From assembly GCF_964019625.1 (NCBI RefSeq), contig NZ_OZ026458.1:372001-436000 (forward strand): a DNA stretch of 64,000 nt, written 5' to 3'. The translations under genes and the position numbers were made by a program. The notes under the pieces were generated by a model. That model searched no databases, was not told where the DNA came from, and saw only the letters and a program-made list of their open reading frames with translations. This document shows positions 22,974 to 33,130 of this stretch, piece by piece. Source of the stretch: Spiroplasma endosymbiont of Diplazon laetatorius. Its GTDB lineage: Bacteria; Bacillota_I; Bacilli_A; Mycoplasmatales; Mycoplasmataceae. The stretch's first letter is position 1. Each line of letters starts with the position of its first letter.

Positions 22974-23801
22974 ATGCCCAATAAATTTATATCACCATTA
23001 ACATGACCTGGTGGAAAAGCTAAACAATGAAATTTAATTAAGAGATATTTTCCTAAAAACACTAAAGAAATGATTTATGTTGAACCATTTTTTGGTGGAG
23101 GCAGTGTTGGTTTAAATTCTTTAAGAGAAAATTTATTTAATTATTATTTTTTTAATGATATAGATAGTTCTTTAATACAATTTTGAAGATGGTTTAGTTT
23201 ACATAAAATTTTATTTGAAAAAGAAGACTTTTATCCATATGCAAGTCTTAATTACTTAAGTGATTGATCTGACAAAAATTTAGGTACACATAAATTATAT
23301 TTAATGAACAATAATTTAACATTTAATGGTCAACAATGAGGAACATGAACACAACAAAGACTAGAGCAAAATTGAAATCAAAATAAATTTATTAGAATTT
23401 TGGAATGTCAAAAATTATTACAAAATAATAAAAATAAAATAAGTTTTTTGAGTAATTCCTATTCAACTTGTATAAATTTTTTTATAAACAAATATTGCTT
23501 TTATTACTTAGATCCACCTTATTTTTCTAATAAAGGTAAACCATATAGATATAGATTTAAAACTAAAGATTGAAATGAATTTCAAATTTGATTGGAAAAA
23601 ATAACAAAATCAGAATCATTATTTTGTTTAAGCATTGATGATTCTTTAGAAACGAGAGAAATGTTCAAAGATTATTTTATTTATGAACAAGAATGAAAAT
23701 ACACTTCTTCAAATACTAAGGGTAACAAGAAATGTAAAATAGGAAAAGAATTAATTATTACAAATTATGAGGTGAAAAATAATGACTTGAACATGTCCTA
23801 A
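22974..23801 (+). CDS. D12-class N6-adenine DNA methyltransferase (Dam-like)
   Basis: Methylates adenine N6 in a short site. The 275 residues match Dam/D12 enzymes. The N-terminal PLTWPGGK resembles the family's KWAGGK. The SAM-binding motif VEPFFGGGSV is at about 36-45 and the catalytic DPPY at 180-183. No restriction endonuclease gene is adjacent, so it is an orphan phage methylase. Likely roles are escape from host restriction or marking phage DNA. AAAAGGAG ribosome-binding site present. Target site unknown, with GATC the usual one for this class. Confidence 0.85.
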
Positions 23802-23934
23802 TTGTTGCGAGCCTATAAAGGTTATAAAAAAACTTTATATCGAAAAAGAACCTAATAAATTTTCAAATAACATTATTGAATTAGAATGCTCTAATGACTT
23901 GTGTAAAATTTCAAAGATAACAATTGAAAGATAA
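23782..23934 (+). CDS. Zinc-ribbon-like small phage protein
   Basis: Fifty residues overlapping the methylase end by 20 bases. Cys pairs at the N-terminus (TCPNCC) and near the C-terminus (ECSNDLC) would form a single zinc ribbon. GAGGTGA lies six bases before the ATG. Its role is unknown, and a nucleic-acid or recruitment function is only a guess from the fold type. Confidence 0.6.
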
Positions 23935-23938
23935 AAAC

Positions 23939-24148
23939 ATGAAAAAGAAAAAATTTTATTATGCCAACTATGATAAAAATGGTGATTTAATAGGGGTGTA
24001 TGATTCTACAAGAGAAGCTGTTAAAAAAGTTTGAGGAATTTCAACAACCGAAAAAAAGTATAAGCGTTGTATTGAATCGATCCATAATTCAATATGCACA
24101 GGTAGAAGTATAAAAGGTAGATGATATAAGTTTACTAAAGAAGATTAA
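23939..24148 (+). CDS. Small basic phage protein
   Basis: Sixty-nine residues, basic, two TGA-Trp codons. The pattern YDKNGDLIGVYDSTREAVKKV, then a helix, then GRWYKFTKED resembles short NUMOD-like or HNH-accessory modules that bind DNA. I cannot confirm this. It follows the zinc-ribbon gene by four bases. Confidence 0.5.
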
Positions 24149-24166
24149 TTAGAAAGGTCTAAAACA

Positions 24167-24967
24167 ATGTTAAATAATAGAACTACAGAAAAACAATTTA
24201 GTTACATTAAACGTTTATATGAACAATTAAATTCAAAAAATATTGTTTTGGATTCTAAACCAGATTTAAGAGCTGCTCAAAATTTAAGCGAAGAAAATGC
24301 AAGTAGATTAATAAAAGACTTAAGAAAAAAATTAAATATTCCAAACGTTAAAGTAATTAATCAATTTAATCCTCTAAAAACAATTAGTAATATAATGATT
24401 AAAAAAGAATGAATTGAAGAATGAAAATACAAAGAAAATTCCATTTTAGCTTGAATACCTGATTATCAAAATAATCGTTATTTAGAAATTTCTTTCCCAA
24501 AAGGTGGAAGAATAGTTGAAAATGAGAATAAAAATGGGGAATGAATTACTAAAGAAATAGGTTCTTTAATATATGAACAAAAACCTGTAAATTTTTATCA
24601 TGCAAAAATAGATTTATCTAATTGAATTAGTTGTGGAGTTAGACTTGATTGATCTAAAAAAATTAGATGAATTTCAATGGACACTAAAGAACCAGTTCAT
24701 GAAAAAGAAAACTTAAAATATGAAAATTTTGTTGATTTATTTGAATCAATAATTTTAGAATTTAAGAATAGCAAATTACAACAAGAAGAAAAAATATTAA
24801 AAAGTAAGCTAGAAGCTAAAAAAAGAAAAGAAAAATTAGATCAAGATAATGCGTTAAACTCTCAAATTTTTAATAATTTTAAAAAAGAAAATAATAAAAC
24901 AATAGAACACAATAAAATAGATGAAATAATTAATATTAATATTTGAGATCCACCTGATGAAATTTAA
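24167..24967 (+). CDS. Phage protein of unknown function with N-terminal helical module
   Basis: Protein of 266 residues. Residues 1-70 (TEKQFSYIKRLYEQL followed by SEENASRLIKDLRKKL) look like a short helical module common in phage and plasmid DNA-metabolism proteins. The centre is Trp-rich through TGA codons. Residues about 190-245 form a Lys/Glu coiled coil. The end is acidic (WDPPDEI). AGAAAGG ribosome-binding site. It is the last gene before a non-coding gap of 272 bases. A replication or recombination role fits the position but is inference. Confidence 0.55.
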
Positions 24968-25239
24968 TATGACTTTAATTTATGTTATAAATACAAAGTT
25001 TTAGAGTAGGATCCTAAATTTGTAAAATTATTTTTAATAAACCAGGCTTTTATTTAAAAGTCATTTTTTACGTAAACTTCACTTTTTTAGAAAATTTAAA
25101 TAGATTATTATTTTTGTTAACAATAGTTTACAAAAACCTACATAGTAGACAATGAAAACAAAATTAAATATCTTAACTATTTGCTTAAAAAACTTAACTT
25201 TTTAAAAATCATAGGTTTTAATAAATTAGAGGTGTTTTT
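24968..25239. promoter_or_regulatory. Phage intergenic control region with operator-like inverted repeat
   Basis: No gene in 272 bases. It contains an 11-base inverted repeat with one mismatch, TTTTTGTTAAC / GTTTACAAAAA (25111-25121 and 25126-25136, four-base spacer), the size of a phage operator. A weak AATAAA / TTTATT hairpin lies near 25038-25057. AGAGGTG precedes the next ATG. It separates the early-type genes from the structural block, so it probably holds the second phage promoter. Confidence 0.5.
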
Positions 25240-25740
25240 ATGAAAGAACGTTTTTTATCAATTGGAATAGATCCAGCTGGAATTGGAAAAACCGGAATTA
25301 TTATGAAAAGTTTTAAATCAATTTATCCTAAATCTTGACATGTACAAATTGAAGCAAATAATCCAATTGAAGCTTTTGAAAAAATAATTTCCTGAATCCA
25401 AGAAACTAAAAAAAATACTTCAGTTGAAGATTTTGAAATAAAACATGTTGCTGTTGAATTGCTACATAATGGTGAAGAAAAGTTTAGAGAGGTTAAAGCT
25501 ACACGTGAGTTAATTGCTCTTTTAAGATATTATTTTAAACGAAAATTTTGTGGCCATTATCCAAAAGATAAAAATTTAACAAAGAAAAAAGAGTTACTAA
25601 AAAAGTATGGTAATAAATCTAATCACTGAATAGATGCATGTTGTATTTTGCAAGCACATTTAAATGAAGAGAACTTAAATTTAAGAACACAAAATTATAT
25701 ATGAGAGGAAATAAAACATGGCACTAAAAAAAGTAAATAA
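25240..25740 (+). CDS. RuvC-like Holliday junction resolvase, phage type
   Basis: RNase H-fold nuclease of 166 residues. The expected acidic residues are in place: D11 in IGIDPAG, E73 in HVAVELL, and D132 in the HWIDAC segment that corresponds to the RuvC H-x-x-D-A motif. Phage RuvC-like enzymes resolve branched DNA before or during packaging. It overlaps the next gene by 23 bases. The call rests on motif spacing. Confidence 0.7.
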
Positions 25741-26041
25741 ACATGAACTTAAAGCAATTATTGAAGTTACAGGAAAAATATCGTATATTGATTTTAAAAC
25801 CGAATTGCGTGATGGAATGGAAGAAGAAATTCTTGAATTAAGAATAAAATGAAGTAATTGTACACTTTTTGTTTATGAAAGAAATCTCTCTATGATTAAA
25901 CAATTACAAAAATATAAAGAAGATGATGTTGTTCAATTAAAAGGTTATTTTTTTGCTCGTTGATTTCCAGGAGCAAAAAGTTCTCTTCCAGTTATTGAAA
26001 AAGTTATTGAACATAATCGTCTTGGAGTATTGACAAATTAA
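25718..26041 (+). CDS. Small beta-rich phage protein, possibly OB-fold ssDNA-binding
   Basis: Protein of 107 residues starting inside the resolvase gene. Alternating hydrophobic strands and the DDVVQLKGYFFARWFPG segment suggest an OB fold of the single-strand DNA-binding type, fitting its neighbour. No diagnostic motif is visible, so the function is inference from predicted strands and context. Confidence 0.45.
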
Positions 26042-26089
26042 AAAATATTGCTATCTATAAGAATATAAATTTAGAAAAAGGAGAAATAT

Positions 26090-26398
26090 ATGAAAAGAAA
26101 ATTTATTAAACTTGATGAAAACGGAAATGAAATCAAGAATGAAGATGGTACTTTTGAATTTGAAGAACTAGAATTTCCTGATGGAAATGTAGAAACTGAA
26201 AAAAATGCATCTATAGTTCCAGAACCAGAGAAAATTAACTCTGAAGAAATAGTAAAGCAAGCTACTGAACAAGTTCTAAAAACATTGAACATTTCAGAAC
26301 CAATTCCAAATATTGAAACAAAACCAAAAGAATATGAGGATAGTATTGTTTCGAATACAGGATTTAATCCAGCTCAAATGAAAAAGGTAGGTAATTAA
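26090..26398 (+). CDS. Probable scaffolding protein
   Basis: Small acidic protein of 102 residues, Glu/Asn/Pro-rich, probably largely helical or disordered, ending NTGFNPAQMKKVGN. It lies directly before the capsid candidate, which is the usual place and character of phage scaffold proteins. AAAAGGAG ribosome-binding site. Identification is by context only. Confidence 0.5.
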   Translation: MKRKFIKLDENGNEIKNEDGTFEFEELEFPDGNVETEKNASIVPEPEKINSEEIVKQATEQVLKTLNISEPIPNIETKPKEYEDSIVSNTGFNPAQMKKVGN

Positions 26399-26400
26399 TT

Positions 26401-27240
26401 ATGGCATATACAATTGATCAATTAAAAGAATTTTGAAGTGAAAATTGAAGATTTGATAATTGTTTAGGTTTATCAAAATTGGCAGTTTTATTTCCAAATG
26501 AGTTAAGACAAGAAGGAGCTCAAATGAACTCTATTGTCAAAATACCAGTTATGACTGAAGCTGTAACACAAAAAGATTGAAGTCAAGAAACTGGATTTAT
26601 TGAAAATAACTCACATGAAAAAATTGTTGAAATGAAATTGAGTGAAAACTTTACATTGTATACAAAAATCGATGCAGTAAATATTCCAGGTCCTAATTGA
26701 GCGGCAAATAAAATGATGACAATTGAAAGACAAGAAGCAAAAGCTTATGATGATCATGCATTAAAAACAATCTGTAATGGAGTAAAAAATACAATTCCTT
26801 TTCAAGAAGTTACTAAAGATAATTTTATTGAAGTATTTAAAAAAATTGAAAAACAAGCTAAAAAAGATAAATGATTAATTAGTGATGGGTTACTATTAAT
26901 TTCACCAAAAATAGCTACTTTGGTAGCTCAATCAAAATTAAATCAATTAACTCAAAGCTTAGAAAATACATCAATAATTATTAATACAATATTGAATAAA
27001 TATAATTGTGTTGAATGTGATGTTGATGAATACGGATATGATATTGTTGCTTTGTTACCTAGTGCATATGTTTGAGCATCTTATGTTCAAACACCACTTC
27101 AATCTGGAACATATACACAAGGACCATTTCTTGGGCAAGTATTTACTGTAATTAATAAATGATACAATGGTGAGATTATTCAAGAAGATAAAATTTTAGG
27201 TTTTAAAAACACTAAAGAAACAACTCAAAATAATGCCTAG
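26401..27240 (+). CDS. Probable major capsid protein
   Basis: Soluble protein of 279 residues, two bases after the scaffold candidate. It has the composition and layout of an HK97-fold capsid protein: an N-terminal helical arm, an extended strand (SIVKIPVMTEA), a long helix around RQEAKAYDDHALKTI, a domain with LLLISPKIATLV, then a C-terminal strand region with TYTQGPFLGQVFTV. I cannot prove the fold from sequence alone. Gene order (resolvase, scaffold, capsid) supports it. The next gene starts inside its last codons. Confidence 0.6.
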
Positions 27241-28861
27241 AAAAATTCAGCCAAACCAAGTTGTTACATATAAAAAGAAAATAACTTATAAAGAACCTAA
27301 TAATACTAGTTTTTGATTAGAATTATTAAAAGTATTTGGAGTTCAAGTTTTAGCTGTTCTTGCAGGATCATTAACAGCTGGAATTGGTACTGCAATAGTT
27401 GAAGGTTTGGGTTTTACATCAGTTGGTATAGCATTAACAAGTTCACTAATTCAAACTTCTGTAAATTTTGCAATTACTGAAACTTTTGATTCTATTAATG
27501 GAAATTTATCTACTAAAAATTCATTAATGAATTTGCTTTTTGGAATTACAGGTTTTGGACAATTGGGAAGAGCATTTAAATATGATAAATTACTTAAAAT
27601 TTTAAATGAAAATAATCTTTTAAAATCAGTTAAAATTCAAAGTCAGGTTAAAAACTTTTATCAAATAAAAACTGCCTTAGAATTTAAAAAAATAATTTTA
27701 GATGATAAAACAGTTCTTACTTTTGGAAAAACTGTAACAGATATAGAGATATTACACTCTATTGCAGCAGTTTCTACATCTGAAATGAAAAGATCTATAA
27801 AAGCTTTTAGTTCAGAAGAAATTAAAAAATTTATAGAAATTCAAAGGACTTTATATAATATAAGTCCTGAACTAGTTAAAAGTGTTAAAAATATAAACAT
27901 ATCTAAATATAACGATTATTTTAAACAAAAATCTGGTTATTCTATAAATGATTTTTTTAAATCAGATGATTTAAAAGCTAGCGAAATAATAGAAGCTTTA
28001 TCTAAGACAAATTTAGGTTCTACAACATTAATTGAATTTAGTATGTTAAGACTTAGATCTAAATTTCAAAGAACTTTAATTGAACAATTTAAGCAATTTA
28101 AAAAAAATGCTAAAAAATTAGTTGATAAATGAAATCCATTTAAGATTATTCAAAAAACTATTAATGAAATTTTAGATCCTATTAAAAAAAGCATTAGTAA
28201 AATTACAAATAAAGTAAATGTTTATATTGCAAAACTAAATAAAGTAAGTTCCAATCTACTTAAAAAGTATAATTTGATACCATGTCAACCTGAATCGTTT
28301 TTATTGGGTTTTAGATTTACACCTAGTGGAATATCAGGACAAGGCTATTGTGAAATTTACAAAAAACCTTATGTTTGAAAAAAAACACCAGGAAGAATTA
28401 GTAACTATTCAAAAGTAACTGTTTTTACTGATATATCTACAATTGAAAAATTTGCTTTAGCAAAAGATCAGAATCAATTTTATAAAGAAAATTGAGAACT
28501 TGGTAGGGGATATAAGCAAGCTGATATGAAAGTTTTAATGTTAATATCTCCAACATTAGGAAAAATTTATAAAAACTTTAATAAAACATTGAAAAAAATT
28601 GAAGTAATTAAAAATTTAATTAAAACAAATTTTATTTCTAATTTGAAAAGTTATTCTAAGTCTAAATTAAAAAATTTATATAGTTCGAATAAAAGAAAAA
28701 TAGCACAATTTCCTTTTAGTAAAATAACTGGTTTAAATATATTTTCATCAAATTTAGCAGATTTAATAATAAACCATCAAACAAGTCAAAAGGCATTATT
28801 TAATAATTCTGTTAGAAAAAACGTTATAAAAAAAGTTAGAAGAGTGAGGGTGATTGCTTAA
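27233..28861 (+). CDS. Phage protein with glycine-rich hydrophobic N-terminal region
   Basis: Protein of 542 residues, unrecognised. After a basic leader, residues about 28-105 form a Gly/Ala/Ser-rich hydrophobic stretch (VLAVLAGSLTAGIGTAIVEG and onward) that could insert in a membrane. A long Lys-rich helical region follows (110-345). A compact-looking segment around 350-435 has FLLGFRFTPSGISGQGYC. The end is strongly basic (KKVRRVRVIA). It may be an internal virion or ejection protein, a tail component, or a toxin-like payload. It overlaps the capsid gene by eight bases and the next gene by one. Confidence 0.55.
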
Positions 28862-30690
28862 TGTTTAAATTATGAGATTGTACATCATTTGAAGACTATT
28901 TAAATAATTGACCTTCAATAGCTAATAAATTTGATAAATTAACTAATTATCAAAAAAAGCTTGGTTATAAAGATCCAAAAGATTATTTTGAAAAAAATGC
29001 TTTTGCTGCACAAGAACTTGCAAATAATAGAGTTGGAAATATTTTAGAAAAATTATTTTCTACATTGGATTTACCTCTTTATTCACAAGAAGAATTAAAA
29101 AAATTTACGTATAAAGCTATAGATTATTTAAGATTAAATGATTTAGTTGTATATCAAAATACACGTACATCGCAAACTTCTTACAATAATGGTAGAAGTG
29201 ATAGTTTACAAGCACCAACCTATAATTCAATGGAATCACTAGTTGGTAGTTCAGCATGAAGAAGTTGAACCTTAGCAAATATTGAAAAGCTATATTTAAT
29301 GTATTGTGATGAAAATGAAATTCCTTTTTTATTAGACCCAGATGTTTTTTATAATAAAAAAGAAATAGACAAATTCTTATCTGAATTAGATAAATCAATT
29401 CAAAATGAACATGAATATACTAATATATCAATTAAAAAACTAAAGGAAAATCAAAAATTATTTCAACAAGAAACTGATCAAGAAGGTAATGTAACAGGTG
29501 AAGTCAAAAATTTAGGATACTTTGAAAATATATTAATCAGGTCTAAACATCCTGATAGTTTCATAGAAGATGAAAATGGTGAAAAAACAGCTGTTATAAA
29601 TTTAAATGAACAAATTGGAGAAATTATTGAAGCATCTGTTTATCAAACTAGTGATAAAGAAGATAAAACAAATGCAATTGGAAGAATTTGGGGTTCACAA
29701 ATTGAAAAAAGAATTGATAATATTTATTTTCCAGGTGAGATAAAGTTAATTTCAAAAAAAATAAATTTTTATACACTAGATTCTGAACACAAAAGAATAA
29801 TCAAAGTAGATAATTCAGGTAAAGAAACCATTGTACATAATTTATCTTTTAAACCATCAGGATTATATAAAGAAGATAATAACTTTTATTTAACTGATTT
29901 TGATAATAAAAAAATAATCAAAGTAGATAATTCAGGACAAGAAACTATTATACAAGAATTAACTTTTAGCCCAATCGGTATTTATAAGGAAGATGAATAT
30001 TTTTATACATGTAATTATAATGATAACAAAATAATCAAAGTAGATAATTCAGGACAAGAAACTATTATACATAATTTATCTTTTAAACCATATTCTTTTT
30101 GCAAAGAAAATAATAACTTTTATTTAACTGATTTTGATACTAACAAAATAACCAAAGTTGATAATTCAGGACAAGAAACAAAAATTTATGAATTTAAGTT
30201 TAAACCAGCTGGTATTTATAAGGAAGATGAATATTTTTATATAAGCGACGTTTTTGAAGTAAATAAAAGAATAATAAAATATAATTCTAATTCTTTATCT
30301 ACAGAAGAAATATTTAAAAATTTAAATAATATAGAGTTATCTTTAGTTTATGAAAATTTAAATAATTTTAAGAATTGAGTTTTTATTGGAACAACTATTT
30401 TAGGAGGTGTTGAATATGAAATTTATCAATACCAACCTGAAGGTTATAAACCTTCAACTAATTTTACAGTTCCTTATTGAGAACAAATATATCAAGAAGA
30501 TAAAGAAAATAAAAGAAAACAAAAAGAATTAAATGAATTAGTCAAAAAATCAGACATTAAACCTATTGAACAAAATTTAAGTCAAATTAAACCTGTTGTT
30601 GAAAATTTAAAAGCTAAAGATGATTATCGAATGAAAAAGTTAGGAATAGATCCAACTGAAAGATATTGAGAAGGTGATGAAGATGAATAA
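28861..30690 (+). CDS. Phage repeat protein with beta-propeller-like blades, putative receptor-binding protein
   Basis: Protein of 609 residues. The N-terminal half has no known motif. Residues about 300-480 carry at least four blades with the core KIIKVDNSGQETII followed by F-K-P-x-G-x-YKED. The DNA period is exactly 117 bases (39 residues). Such short blades suggest a beta-propeller as in NHL-type proteins. In a phage this suits binding of a host surface structure. The C-terminal 100 residues are charged. The start overlaps the previous stop (TAATG) and the stop overlaps the next gene. Confidence 0.55.
29803..30250 (+). repeat. 117-bp coding tandem repeats
   Basis: AAAGTAGATAATTCAGG recurs at 29803, 29920, 30037 and (with one change) 30154, each 117 bases apart, with further identity between copies. 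The near-identical DNA suggests recent duplication or gene conversion, so copy number may vary between isolates. Confidence 0.85.
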
Positions 30691-31213
30691 AATTGAAAAA
30701 CCTGAATTTAAATGATATTTTGGATTACCTTTTAGTAAAGTTTGAAATAAAGGTGCTAAAGATTATTATAAAGATAGAGAATTATATGATTTATCCTTAA
30801 TGTCTGAAAGTAAAAAAGTACGTTATTTTCAAGCAAAAGTAATTTATGATACTGATACATTTTTTTATCTTTTAGTTACTACTATTTGGTCTTTGCTACC
30901 ACCTTTAATTGATTTACCAGATTGATTAAACTGAATGTCTTTAGGTATGAAAAATTTTGGTTTTGAAAATTGAGGAAATCAAATTGCTTTAACTTTAATT
31001 CCAGCTGGAGTAGGAACGATAATACATAAATTACCAAATTTTATTCCTTCAAAAAAAGGAAGGATAATAGTAGAAATAATATTAAAACTACTTCCTGTTT
31101 TGTTATTAATTTTATCCTCGTATTTAATTAAAACTGAGAAACAATATCGAAGTTTCAAAAAAATTGAAAAAGAAAATTTATATAAAGAAGTAATAGGGCA
31201 AAATACTACATAG
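30683..31213 (+). CDS. Phage membrane protein, holin-like
   Basis: Protein of 176 residues with three hydrophobic segments (about residues 55-75, 98-117, 132-152) and a charged, Lys/Glu-rich C-terminus. It starts inside the last codons of the repeat protein. Size and topology fit a holin, although a wall-less host needs no endolysin. An alternative is a membrane adaptor for entry or egress. No family recognised. Confidence 0.5.
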
Positions 31214-31240
31214 TGTTTTGACCCAGAAAGGAAAACTAAT

Positions 31241-31672
31241 ATGTTTAAATGATTAATTAAAAATCCAAAAAGGGTTGTAAGAAATTTCACAATTATATTT
31301 TTAGGATATATTTTAGCTTTAGCTATACTTGGTTCACTAGCTTATTTTATAAAAGATAAATTAGAAAACGTCCCATTGTATATAACAGTTATAGTTACTG
31401 GAGTTGGTTCTTTAGGGATAACAATTACAGTAGTTGCTTTTATTGGTCAATTTGCAAATAAGCGTGATTCTGAATTGAGAAGACGTTTTAAATCAGAAGT
31501 TAATAATTTAGATAACTCAACACTTGCTTTAGCAAATGGAGTAACAAAACAAGAAATTATTAATACAACACGTAATGCTAAGGAAATAAAAAAAGAATTA
31601 GTTGATTTACAAATTGAACTTTATCATGCACAAGAACGTGATAAAAACTTAAAATTATCTAAAAAATTTTAA
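31241..31672 (+). CDS. Phage membrane protein with C-terminal coiled coil
   Basis: Protein of 143 residues. Two TM segments (about 15-37 and 45-68) are followed by a cytoplasmic helical region rich in Arg/Glu/Lys (70-143) with heptad-like spacing. Clear AGAAAGG site upstream. With the preceding gene it forms a pair of membrane proteins at the end of this transcription unit. Candidate lysis or egress functions, by inference. Confidence 0.5.
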
Positions 31673-31678
31673 AAAATA

Positions 31679-31702
31679 ACCCACGATAGTGGGTCTTTTT
31701 TT
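31679..31702 (+). terminator. Terminator inside the prophage
   Basis: Perfect stem ACCCAC / GTGGGT with a GATA tetraloop and a T7 tail. It ends the capsid-to-membrane-protein unit. Confidence 0.9.
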
Positions 31703-31710
31703 AATACAAA

Positions 31711-31778
31711 GTCATTTCAATGTCTATGTCATGTCTATGTCATGTCTAGTAAATGTCTCCAAAAGTCTAAGAAAGTCG
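31711..31778. repeat. Helically phased GTC array before the portal gene
   Basis: GTC occurs at 31711, 31722, 31733, 31744, 31755, 31765 and 31775, spaced 11, 11, 11, 11, 10 and 10 bases. The first part is an 11-bp tandem repeat, ATGTCTATGTC. All copies therefore face one side of the helix, as in protein-wrapping or bending sites. It lies between a terminator and the portal start. Confidence 0.85.
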
Positions 31779-31787
31779 AGGTAAAGT

Positions 31788-32696
31788 ATGCCAAAGTCCA
31801 ATAATCAAACAATTTTAGAAAGATTTAGTTTTGCTGAATTTGATGCTGATTTAAAAGCAAGTTTAGCAGATAAAAAAGAGAAAAAATACAGTAATGGTAT
31901 TTATAAAATTTTGTATGATACTAATAATGCTGTTAGTGACATTGAAAAAGAAGTATTATTTAATGAATTTTTTGCTGATTTATTTGATTTAAGTAACATT
32001 AAATGATCAATAAAAAATTATCAAAATCAAGAAAATGAAAAAATTGTTAAATTACTAGAAAAATATTTATTAAAATCTGATTTTTTATTAAAAGCATGAA
32101 TAACCAAATTTAGAAGTGGAATGCAGGGAAAATATGGAATTTTGATTACTAAATTTGTAACAGATGAAATTGACCAAAATGGTAAAAATTATTCAAGACC
32201 TGAATTAACTCCTGTTAGAGTTGTTTATAAAAATACTATTAATAACAAAATTTTTGAAATTTCTGTTTCTTTTGACGATAATAGTTTTGGTTCAAAGTCA
32301 GTTTATGTATTACAAAAAACTTATAGCATTATAAAAAATGTTGTACAAGTAGATAGTTCACTCATTGATGTAAAAAATAATAAAAAAGCTAAAATAAACG
32401 AATTAGGAAAAGATTTATCACAGTATATTAAATTAGAAAATAAGAGTTTTACTTGAGATTTTATTCCAGTTTCTATTTTGAAAAATGATTTATCTGAAAA
32501 CTCTAGATGTAAAAAAGTTAAATCAAAATTAGAGACTCTTAATAAATATGATGAAATTATATCAATTTTACCTCATTGAGAAAAAGGCGCTATTTTATTT
32601 AATGGAAGTCCTGTTTCACCTGGTAATAACTCGAAACAAAGTTTAGATTTCATGAAAGCTATATTGTTAGATGGTTTTTTCAAATGAAACCATTAA
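31788..32696 (+). CDS. Phage portal protein, N-terminal part
   Basis: Open frame of 302 residues. The character (a long helical N-terminus, a stretch with FRSGMQGKYGILITKFVTDEI and strands) and the continuation in the next frame fit a phage portal, the ring through which DNA enters the head. The frame ends shortly after GGT TTT TTC, a classical -1 slippery heptamer. Slipping there joins it to the following frame and gives a product of about 445 residues, a normal portal length. AGGTAAAG precedes the ATG. Portal identity is inferred from layout, not from a diagnostic motif. Confidence 0.55.
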
Positions 32697-33130
32697 CTTT
32701 AGATGATAATGTACAAAATTTAAGTGAAAATGTGGTTAATTGAAATCCTTCTTCAGTCATGCAAACAATGAGAAATACTAGAAATGATATTTATAACGAA
32801 ATTAAAACAGATATAGGAATCCCTAATATGGATGAGGTTAAATCAGCTCAACAATCTACAGCTGAAATTTTTGTAAAGCAATTTTTAACTTCTCCAATTA
32901 TCGAAAGAGAAACACAATTAATGAAATCTTTTTTGATCGATTTAGCTAAAAAGTTTTTAATTGTATTAAAAGAATCAAATATTAAAGAAGATTGACCTAC
33001 TGTTGATTTATCAACTATAACAATAGATTTAGATCTAAATTTAAATACACAAAAAAATGTAAGTAACATAATTGCAAATTTAAACAAAAATACTATTTCA
33101 AATGAAGGAGGTATCAATGATGAAAAATAA
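32684..33130 (+). CDS. Phage portal protein, C-terminal part (-1 frame)
   Basis: Frame of 148 residues. Helical, with IKTDIGIPNMDEVKSAQQST and IERETQLMKSFLIDLAKKFL, then TQKNVSNIIANLNKN, which resemble the crown and C-terminal helices of portal proteins. Its only early ATG lies inside the upstream gene at 32684, without its own ribosome-binding site. It is therefore made either by -1 frameshift from the upstream frame or by coupled reinitiation, or the split reflects an indel. Confidence 0.5.

Noticed and set aside
33102-33116. Earlier ATG for the large phage structural protein
   Set aside because: It lies on the ribosome-binding site AAGGAGG that serves the ATG at 33117.
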